A model generated the notes under the pieces. It searched no databases and was not told where the DNA came from. It worked only from the letters and a program-made list of their open reading frames with translations. The position numbers and the translations under genes were made by a program. Positions 56,400-64,000 of a stretch of 64,000 nucleotides of DNA are shown piece by piece; position 1 is the stretch's first letter; the number at the start of each line of letters is the position of its first letter. Origin of the DNA: Bacteroidota bacterium (GTDB taxonomy: Bacteria > Bacteroidota > Rhodothermia > Rhodothermales > UBA10348); the NCBI GenBank assembly GCA_027622005.1, contig JAQBZH010000002.1, positions 67,001-131,000 of the forward strand. Reading direction: 5' to 3'.

Positions 56400-57920
56400 T
56401 TGACCGATACTGATGCTATGGACGAGCACACTACACCATTGACCCTTACTGAAGCCAAGCACTTGCTTAGACGGACTAGCTTTGGCGCCAAACCAGGGGA
56501 AGCTGAAGCACTTGTGGGACGTACGGCGAGAGAGGCTGTAGATGCACTTTTGACAGCCTCAAGCACGTTTCCTCTACCAAACGCACCTTCGTGGATCAAC
56601 GATTTAGTTCCGGCTAGAACGGCTTCTACCGAGGTCAAGGCCGCATTTAACCTAAATAATACGGTTTGGAGAGTTAAGCTCACGGAAGGTTGGATTGGCC
56701 AAATGGCCACTAACCGGATGCGAGAGCGGATAACGCTTTTTTGGCATGACCATTTCGTTACGAGTTACAAGGACTATACCTATTCCGCTTGGGCATATCG
56801 CTATTTGAACACGTTGCGCACCAACGCTTTCGGGAATTTTAAAAGTTTTGTTCACACTATCGGATTGGATCCGGCAATGCTCGTTTACCTGGATGGAAAC
56901 ATCAACAATGGTAACGCCCCGAACGAGAATTATGCCCGCGAGCTCATGGAATTGTTCACCATGGGAGCCCTCGACAAAAACGGTGTAGCCAATTATACCG
57001 AAGCGGACATTCAGGAAATGGCAAAAGCTCTTTCTGGATGGGTGTTGCAAACCTCGACATCATGGAATGCACGATTTTCGTTCCCCGCATGGGATGATGG
57101 TAACAAAACTTTTCTAGGGCGCACCGGCGAATTCGGATACGATGATGTTGTCAACATTTTATTCGAAACGCGGGCGAATCAAATAGCCCATTTTATGGCC
57201 AATAAATTGGTGCAGGAGTTTGTATATCGTGTTCCAGACGTCGCGCTGGTTGAAAGAGTAGCAAACTCGTTGATTGCCTCGAATTTCGATTTACTTCCTG
57301 CCTATCAAGTACTTTTTACAGATAAGGCGTTTTTCAATTCGGCTGAAATGGGAGGGAGAGAAAAATCACCCATTGAATTGTGTGTGGGTCATCTGGTAGA
57401 AATGGGTGTCGTTCCTGTTACCACGCAAACCAATTATATACGCAAAGCTATCGTTTCGATCGAACAAAACCTTTTAGATCCTCCGAACGTGGCAGGCTGG
57501 CCGGGTCACAGGGAATGGATTACAACGAGTACGCTGGCGTCAAGATGGTCTATTTCGGATCAAATAGTCCGGCGCTTCCTAACTTCCCAACAGATAGTAG
57601 CTTTTGCAGAGGCCAAAACACCTCTAGGCTCGAATTATGCGGCACTTGATCTAGCTATTGGGATTGCGAATCATATGTTTGCCGTACCACTTGCATGGGT
57701 CGAAGTGGCTAAGATCGAAGAACCTTTTGAAGGTGACCTACTGGTAAATCCTCTACCTGACTGGTTTCTAAGCGGGCCTGAGCACGAGCGAAATTTGGTC
57801 AAGATGTTCCTCATTGGATTGCCGTGGTATGAATGGAATTTAAGTATCGGTGGCGCATCTGACAGGATTGTGGCCTATGTCATTCGGTTGGCTCAGTTTC
57901 CTGAATATCAATTGATGTAG
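56400..57920 (+). CDS. DUF1800 family protein
   Basis: LRRTSFGAKPGEAEAL; FWHDHFVTS; NENYARELMELFTMG; DPPNVAGWPGHREWI. Confidence 0.92.
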   Translation: MTDTDAMDEHTTPLTLTEAKHLLRRTSFGAKPGEAEALVGRTAREAVDALLTASSTFPLPNAPSWINDLVPARTASTEVKAAFNLNNTVWRVKLTEGWIGQMATNRMRERITLFWHDHFVTSYKDYTYSAWAYRYLNTLRTNAFGNFKSFVHTIGLDPAMLVYLDGNINNGNAPNENYARELMELFTMGALDKNGVANYTEADIQEMAKALSGWVLQTSTSWNARFSFPAWDDGNKTFLGRTGEFGYDDVVNILFETRANQIAHFMANKLVQEFVYRVPDVALVERVANSLIASNFDLLPAYQVLFTDKAFFNSAEMGGREKSPIELCVGHLVEMGVVPVTTQTNYIRKAIVSIEQNLLDPPNVAGWPGHREWITTSTLASRWSISDQIVRRFLTSQQIVAFAEAKTPLGSNYAALDLAIGIANHMFAVPLAWVEVAKIEEPFEGDLLVNPLPDWFLSGPEHERNLVKMFLIGLPWYEWNLSIGGASDRIVAYVIRLAQFPEYQLM

Positions 57921-57930
57921 GCCTAATAAT

Positions 57931-59598
57931 ATGTGTGATTCTCATCCCCATAGTCCGCATCAAACAGATCTTCATCCAGATGAAGAAAACGATGTGCTTC
58001 GTGAGGGCGATTGCCTCGAGCACGGCGAAAAACATACCCTTGCTCACGCCTCGTGGTCCAGACGTCAGTTTCTTCAGGGCTTAGGGCTTGCGGCTGCCGG
58101 GAGTTCTTTTGGATTTGGAGCATCGACTGTTCAAGCTTTTTCGACCTCCCCTTTGCTACAATCTTTGGCTCGGTCAAAAACGGATCGGATCTTGGTTCTC
58201 GTTCAACTTTCTGGGGGGAACGACGGTCTGAATACGGTTGTGCCTTACTCTGACCCAGAATACTATCGAATTCGCCCCTCCATATCGATCCCGGGCAATT
58301 CCGTCTTAAAACTATCCACAGACATCGGTCTTCACCCTAGCCTTACGGCGTTTGAACGACTCTACCAAGAGGGATTCATGCAAGTGCTCAATGGTGTCGG
58401 TTACGAAACCCCCTCGCTTTCCCATTTTTCATCCACAGATGTTTGGTTAACCGGAGATGCGTCTAACAACATTGGGAGTACGGGTTGGCTTGGAAGGTAT
58501 TTGACGGGGGAATATCCCGAATATGTCACCCAAACCCCGACCTATCCATTAGCCCTCCAGCTAGGAAACGGGGCCCCGCTCCTTTTTCAGGGTTCGAGTT
58601 CTCGCATGGGTATTGCGTTTCCCAATCTCAGCTTACTCAGCCAGTTTGCCAAGGATGGTATTCTGTTTGACGAATCGTTCGCCCCTTCCAATTCCCTTGG
58701 TAGCGAGCTTTCCTTTATGCGATCCGTGGCAAATGACTCTTTTCAATTTGCAGAGTCGATTCAGGCGGCATCTACTAGTGGATCGAATCTAGGTTCTTAC
58801 CCGTCTTCTACCGGTTTGTCGGCTAAACTGGCCGTTACCGCCAAACTGATCAGGGGTCGATTGGGGGCGAATATTTATCATTTGAACCTGGGCGGTTTTG
58901 ACACTCATTCCGGCCAGCTGACCAGGCATCAAGCGTTGATGCAAGAGTTGTCCGGCTCGATTGGAGCCTTCATGGATGATTTAAAAGTTGACGGGTGGGA
59001 TAAAGAAGTCCTCGTAATGACGTTTTCCGAATTTGGGCGTCGGACCTACCAAAATGGGTCGGGTGGCACGGATCACGGCACGAGTGCCCCAATCTTTATG
59101 TTTGGTGGAGGAGTGGCCGGCGGACTTATTGGGGCGCAACCTAGCCTTACCCAACTGGCTCCTGGCGGAAATATGCACTATAGCATTGATTTCAGAGCCT
59201 TATACGGGTCTATTCTAAAGGACTGGTTTGGATTAGAGACCTCTGAAGTTCAATCTCTGATTGCCGGTTCATTTACTCCTTTATCAATTCTGAATTCAAG
59301 TTTTGTGACCAACACGGAGCCCAAAACTCAACCGACATCCGTTCGACTCTTAACGACCTATCCCAATCCATTCCAAACTCGGACCACCATCGATTTCGAA
59401 CTCGATCAACCGCAGGTTATTCGCATCGAGGTGTTCGACGTCGTTGGAAAGCTCGTTGCATCGGTATTGAATGGACCGCTTTCATCCGGCCGCCATCAGT
59501 TGCCGTTCGAAGCAGGATCGCTTCCAAGTGGGACCTATTTTTTACGGATGACAACAAACGCCGGCGTCCAAACTAAATCGTTGAGTTTGGTTCGGTAG
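57931..59598 (+). CDS. DUF1501 family protein with Tat-like signal and T9SS-type C-terminal domain
   Basis: SRRQFLQGLGLAAAG; LVLVQLSGGNDGLNTVVP; C-terminus YPNPFQTRTTIDFEL...SGTYFLRMTTNAGVQTKSLSLVR. Confidence 0.93.
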   Translation: MCDSHPHSPHQTDLHPDEENDVLREGDCLEHGEKHTLAHASWSRRQFLQGLGLAAAGSSFGFGASTVQAFSTSPLLQSLARSKTDRILVLVQLSGGNDGLNTVVPYSDPEYYRIRPSISIPGNSVLKLSTDIGLHPSLTAFERLYQEGFMQVLNGVGYETPSLSHFSSTDVWLTGDASNNIGSTGWLGRYLTGEYPEYVTQTPTYPLALQLGNGAPLLFQGSSSRMGIAFPNLSLLSQFAKDGILFDESFAPSNSLGSELSFMRSVANDSFQFAESIQAASTSGSNLGSYPSSTGLSAKLAVTAKLIRGRLGANIYHLNLGGFDTHSGQLTRHQALMQELSGSIGAFMDDLKVDGWDKEVLVMTFSEFGRRTYQNGSGGTDHGTSAPIFMFGGGVAGGLIGAQPSLTQLAPGGNMHYSIDFRALYGSILKDWFGLETSEVQSLIAGSFTPLSILNSSFVTNTEPKTQPTSVRLLTTYPNPFQTRTTIDFELDQPQVIRIEVFDVVGKLVASVLNGPLSSGRHQLPFEAGSLPSGTYFLRMTTNAGVQTKSLSLVR

Positions 59599-60103
59599 AG
59601 AAATCGATCATCAAGAGATGAAGTTTTTCTTTTCTGCCGGGGAAGTATTGCTCGCCGTGAGATTTGAATCCCGATTTTTCGAGTAATCGAACGGAAGCTG
59701 GATTGGTAACTGCGGTTATAGCAGAAAGCGTTTGAATTCCCAAGCTGGTTGTTGCCCAATGAATTATCGCGTTGGCGGCTTCCGTTCCATACCCTTTATT
59801 CCAATTGGCGGCGGTATAAGCGAAACCTAGGTCCGGGTGATCGAGAAAGTCACGTTTGAGAATACCGCATATCCCAATGGCCATGCTTGAGTCTTTTAAC
59901 ATCACCAGATACATTCCAAATCCAAGCCTCTCATAGTTCTCTGCGCCCGCTTTTTGAATGTAGGCCCTGGCATCTTCCAAATGGCGGATCCCCTTATCAC
60001 CAATATGTTGGTGAAATGCCGGTTCATTTACCAATTCCAAAATGAACGCGTCGTCGGTAGATCGAAGGTCTCGAATTAGTAGTCGCTCGGTTTCAATTAG
60101 CAT
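59573..60103 (-). CDS. GNAT family N-acetyltransferase (RimJ-like)
   Basis: MLIETERLLIRDLRSTDDAFILELVNEPAFH; NKGYGTEAANAIIHWA. Confidence 0.9.
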   Translation of the reverse strand: MLIETERLLIRDLRSTDDAFILELVNEPAFHQHIGDKGIRHLEDARAYIQKAGAENYERLGFGMYLVMLKDSSMAIGICGILKRDFLDHPDLGFAYTAANWNKGYGTEAANAIIHWATTSLGIQTLSAITAVTNPASVRLLEKSGFKSHGEQYFPGRKEKLHLLMIDFSTEPNSTI

Positions 60104-60334
60104 GATGGGCTCAGTGTAAAAGGCTCGTCGAGATCTTTGGCGCTAGAAGGAGATTACTTACCACCGAGGGATAAAGTATGATCGACCAAAATAGGGTGCC
60201 TTCGAGAAATCAAGAAAGTACTTGCGTTTGGTTCATTTCTTGCCGAATCTCGTCTTTCAAAACATTCTGATGGATTCCCTTAGGCGTTCGTTCAGAAGAC
60301 CGTTTCCCGTTCACATTTTTTTGGTGTATCGCTC

Positions 60335-63151
60335 ATGTTTCGTCTCCTTCAGTCTCGTTTTTGGGCCACTATTCTTCTTTTGGTCCTTACTCCTGGGGTC
60401 TTGTTAGCGCAGAAAAAGGACTTATCGTTGGAAGACTACGCCCAATGGGAGCGGATTGGTGCCAACAGGTTATCTCCTGATGGCAAGTGGTTTGCTTATC
60501 AGATCGTGTTGGAAGAGGGGGATGGATGGCTTGTCGCTCGGCCTGTAAATGGCGATGCCGAGCACAAATTTATGTATTCCAGCAATCCTCGGTTCTCAAA
60601 TGACAACCAGTGGTTGGCCTTTACGATCGGATTGTCAGAGGACGAGACCAAAAAGAAGGAAAAATCAAAAGAGACCATAAAAACCGCCCTTGGATTGATG
60701 AATCTCTCCACAGCCAAGGTGGATACCATAAAAGCCGTTCAGTCGGCCACTTTTTCGGATGATGGCAAGTATTTAGCCATCCGAAAATACAAAGCTGAAG
60801 GAGTAAAAACGGAAGGGAGCGATCTCGTAGTACGAACGCTTGGTACTGGATCCATGCAAAACGTTGGAAACGTTTCAGAATATGCATTTAGTCCCGAAGG
60901 ATCTTTGCTAGCAGTTGCTATAGACGCTTCAGAAAAGCTCGGAAACGGAGTTCATCTCATCGATTTAAAAGCCGCGACAACGCGGGTTTTAGATAGTGAT
61001 GTCCGAAAGTATTCGGGTTTGGTATGGAGAAAAGATTCATTCGACCTTGCATTCCTAAAAGAGAGTACGCGCAAAGGGAAAGACTATCAGGATCATTTGC
61101 TTTACGCATTTAGCAAGTTGAATGGGGTTTCGACCACGCGGACCTTTGACTCTGCCGCCCACACCGGTTTTCCGGCTGACTTCCGCGTTGCCTCGGAGGG
61201 ATCGTTAAGTTGGTCGGAAGATGGATCCCGGCTCTTTTTTGGACTCAAATCTCGCATTCAGGACGAATCGGATGCAGAAGATAAAAAGGTAGCCGCAGAC
61301 TCGACTAAAAAGGCCGTAAAAACGAATGCAGACCGTGATAAGGATTTGGATCCTGCAGGAGTCGATATTTGGCACTGGAAAGACCCGATTATCCAGCCGG
61401 GCCAAGGGGTAAGAGCCACCGCCGATCGGAATTACACCTACCAGTCATCATGGACTCTTGCAAAAAACGGGTTTGCGAAGCTCACCGACGATCAAATCAA
61501 ACGCGTTACCCTCACCGGGGACCAAAAACATGCGGTTGGTTACGATACAACTCCTTATGAACCGGCTTTCAGAGAAACCTGGCAGGATGTGTATGTCATG
61601 GACACCGAAACCGGCAAAAGAACGAAAATTCTCGAACGAATTGAATTCGTCAGCACATCGCCAGATGGCTACTTCGTCCTGTATTTTCGCGGAAATCATT
61701 GGTGGTCCTACTCCGTTGCAACGGGACAACACACCAATTTGACCGAAGACATCGATACAAAATTCAACGACTTTACGTCCATTTACGGCAGGGAAGAAGA
61801 TCGCGCGTTCGGAAGTGCCCAATGGACTGACAAAGATGGAACAGTCATTTTATACGATCAATTCGATGCCTATCAGGTCAAGGCAGACGGAACTGGAACG
61901 AAGCGATTGACCCACGGTGCGAAGGATAAAGTTCAATTTCGCCAGGTGAGATTGGATTTCGAAAAGGAAACGATTGGTCCAAACGACCCCCTTTTCTTCA
62001 GTGCCTACGGCGAAGTCACGAAGGACTCCGGCTATTACATCTTGCGCAAAAACCCGCGCCGGAGTGAAGATCTGGCTGCCTTGGAAAAGTTGGTTTACGA
62101 GCCGAGGATGATATCGGGGTTGCGGAAAGCCGAAAAAGCTCCCGTGTTCACGTTTATGACCCAAAAAGCGGATGAATCACCCAATATTTTCGCTGTGGAT
62201 GAGTCATTTAGCAACTCGGTTCAGCTGACAACTACCAACAAACAGCAAGCGGACTATCACTGGGCACATTCTGAACTGGTAGACTTTACCAATTCGAACG
62301 GAGTTGCCCTTCAGGGACGACTGTTGTACCCCGCCAACTATGAGCCGGGTAAAAAATATCCGATGATCGTTTACATTTATGAGCTTCGCTCTCAGAGTCT
62401 GCATTCGTATTCAACCCCCAGTCGCTCCAATGCGTATAGTCAGCGCCGATTTTCAGCCGAAGGATACTTTGTATACGAACCCGATATCGTTTACCGACTG
62501 AGCGATCCAGGCATGTCCGCTGTCGAGGCTCTCGTTCCAGCAGTTCAAAAAGTGGTAGACACGGGGATGATCGACACGAATCGCATCGGACTGACCGGAC
62601 ATTCTTGGGGGGCTTATCAGACATCGTTTGTAGTCACACAAACAGATATCTTCTCGGCTGCCGTAGCCGGAGCACCGCTGACTAATATGATTAGCATGTA
62701 CAATTCCGTTTACTGGAATTCGGGCGGTGGCGACGCCACGATTTTCGAAGTAAGTCAAGGTCGCTTCCCCAAGCCGTATTGGGAGGACATGGAGAAGTTT
62801 ATCCAGAATTCTCCAGTGTTTAACGCTTCAAAAATTAATACGCCGTTACTGGTAGCCTTTGGGGACGAAGACGGAGCGGTGGATTTCAATCAAGGAGTAG
62901 AAATGTATAACACCATGCGCCGCTTGGAGAAGGAGTTTATTCTTCTGGTCTATGATGGCGAAAATCACGGATTGAGATTAAAGCAAAACCAACTGGATTA
63001 CGCCAATCGTACACACGACTGGTTTAATCATTTCCTAAGAGACCAAGCGCCCGCCAAGTGGATTTCTGATGGTATTCCCTTCCTAGAAAAAGACCTGGAG
63101 AAGAAGAAGGCCAAAGAAGCCAGGGAAAAGGCGGCCAAGGAAGACCAGTAA
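60335..63151 (+). CDS. Secreted S9 family peptidase
   Basis: Signal peptide; RIGLTGHSWGAYQTSFVVTQT; GDEDGAVDFNQGVEMYN; YDGENHGLR. Confidence 0.9.
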   Translation: MFRLLQSRFWATILLLVLTPGVLLAQKKDLSLEDYAQWERIGANRLSPDGKWFAYQIVLEEGDGWLVARPVNGDAEHKFMYSSNPRFSNDNQWLAFTIGLSEDETKKKEKSKETIKTALGLMNLSTAKVDTIKAVQSATFSDDGKYLAIRKYKAEGVKTEGSDLVVRTLGTGSMQNVGNVSEYAFSPEGSLLAVAIDASEKLGNGVHLIDLKAATTRVLDSDVRKYSGLVWRKDSFDLAFLKESTRKGKDYQDHLLYAFSKLNGVSTTRTFDSAAHTGFPADFRVASEGSLSWSEDGSRLFFGLKSRIQDESDAEDKKVAADSTKKAVKTNADRDKDLDPAGVDIWHWKDPIIQPGQGVRATADRNYTYQSSWTLAKNGFAKLTDDQIKRVTLTGDQKHAVGYDTTPYEPAFRETWQDVYVMDTETGKRTKILERIEFVSTSPDGYFVLYFRGNHWWSYSVATGQHTNLTEDIDTKFNDFTSIYGREEDRAFGSAQWTDKDGTVILYDQFDAYQVKADGTGTKRLTHGAKDKVQFRQVRLDFEKETIGPNDPLFFSAYGEVTKDSGYYILRKNPRRSEDLAALEKLVYEPRMISGLRKAEKAPVFTFMTQKADESPNIFAVDESFSNSVQLTTTNKQQADYHWAHSELVDFTNSNGVALQGRLLYPANYEPGKKYPMIVYIYELRSQSLHSYSTPSRSNAYSQRRFSAEGYFVYEPDIVYRLSDPGMSAVEALVPAVQKVVDTGMIDTNRIGLTGHSWGAYQTSFVVTQTDIFSAAVAGAPLTNMISMYNSVYWNSGGGDATIFEVSQGRFPKPYWEDMEKFIQNSPVFNASKINTPLLVAFGDEDGAVDFNQGVEMYNTMRRLEKEFILLVYDGENHGLRLKQNQLDYANRTHDWFNHFLRDQAPAKWISDGIPFLEKDLEKKKAKEAREKAAKEDQ

Positions 63152-63235
63152 GAATTAGGTAAAAATCGTTGAATGATTTGCCTTTAGGCTCAATTTGAAG
63201 TATTCAGCGTCTGCCATTTTTTTGATGATTTACCG

Positions 63236-64000
63236 ATGATGAACGTGAAGAACGGGACCATATTGCTGTTGGGTGTGCTTTTATTCACTGGTTGTGGCAG
63301 GGCGGAGACGAATGTAGTTGACGTGACACGCGTCATTTCTGCTCTCGCTTCGGATGAAATGCGGGGCCGGCAAGCGTTTACACCGGATGCAATGAATGCG
63401 GCTAATTTCATTGGATCGGAATTTGAATCAATCGGACTTTCGAAGCTCGCCGGGGATTCAGACTTCATCCAGGACTTTCCGCTCTACACGGTTACGACTG
63501 ACTCCGTCACTGTTTCGATCAATGGCAAAGTCGTTTCACCGGACATGGTCGCAGCCAGTGTATCGACGGATTCTCTTCAATGGATGGAAGGCGCTGACGT
63601 CACTCCTGCTTTTGTTGGGGCCGCGGATGACTTGCTGGCGGTTTGGAGATCCAACCGTTCGGCGCCGAACACCTTGCTTATTGTTCACCCCGATCAAAAA
63701 GACACCTTTGACCAAATTGCTGGATTCCTTCGACGCCCATCGCGCAGTATGAAGGTAGAAGGAGGGTCCAACCTGGTGATGGTGTTATCCTCAGCGGCAA
63801 CCGTTCAAACCTTTTCGGTTAATGTCACGGCAATGATTTCTGAGCAAAACATTGCGAACGTGGTCGGAGTGATTCCTGGAAAGCGAGCGGATGAAATCGT
63901 CGTATTTTCGGCCCACTACGACCATTTAGGAGTTCGAAGGGGAGCTGAACCCGATTCCATTTACAATGGCGCCAACGACGATGCATCGGGGACCACCGCC
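63236..64000 (+). CDS. M28 family peptidase lipoprotein, truncated by the window edge
   Basis: Hand-translated: MMNVKNGTILLLGVLLFTGCGRAETN (lipobox); VVFSAHYDHLGV...NGANDDASGTTA; absent from the ORF track because it has no stop in the window. Confidence 0.88.
   Translation, partial: MMNVKNGTILLLGVLLFTGCGRAETNVVDVTRVISALASDEMRGRQAFTPDAMNAANFIGSEFESIGLSKLAGDSDFIQDFPLYTVTTDSVTVSINGKVVSPDMVAASVSTDSLQWMEGADVTPAFVGAADDLLAVWRSNRSAPNTLLIVHPDQKDTFDQIAGFLRRPSRSMKVEGGSNLVMVLSSAATVQTFSVNVTAMISEQNIANVVGVIPGKRADEIVVFSAHYDHLGVRRGAEPDSIYNGANDDASGTTA

Noticed and set aside
1-64000. CRISPR array, prophage, integron or anti-phage defence island
   Set aside because: No spaced repeats, phage structural genes, integrase, or defence-family motifs found; the phage-like segment at 44235-44400 is a domain inside one lipoprotein

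Overview
This window looks like ordinary chromosomal sequence from a Bacteroidota/Rhodothermota/Balneolota-type bacterium: it has T9SS-like C-terminal sorting domains, TonB-receptor-like and DUF5777-like barrels, S9 and M28 peptidases, and a DUF1800/DUF1501 pair. It is densely coding, with about 54 credible CDS on both strands. I found no rRNA, tRNA, CRISPR array, prophage or transposase. Recognisable genes include recR, ybaB, dnaX, dinB, trhO, cutC and pnuC, plus PPK2, sulfatase, FdhF/YdeP-like, CDGSH, desaturase and PLP decarboxylase families. The most notable observations are: (1) an in-frame fusion of a 4HBT (hotdog) thioesterase domain to a signal-peptide-less multicopper oxidase; (2) copper-ligand motifs in that oxidase in permuted order, L3-L4 before L1-L2; (3) a GNAT protein that appears to have lost its acetyl-CoA loop in frame; (4) a small ORF with tandem repeats wedged between dnaX and ybaB, overlapping both; (5) three GTCACAA heptamers at 10-11 bp spacing upstream of a TonB-receptor-like gene; (6) a regular His-Gly/Ala-Asp ladder in a DUF4097-like solenoid protein; (7) a phage-tail-like insertion inside a TIM-barrel-type lipoprotein. 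Family names come from reading motifs by eye. No database search was run.
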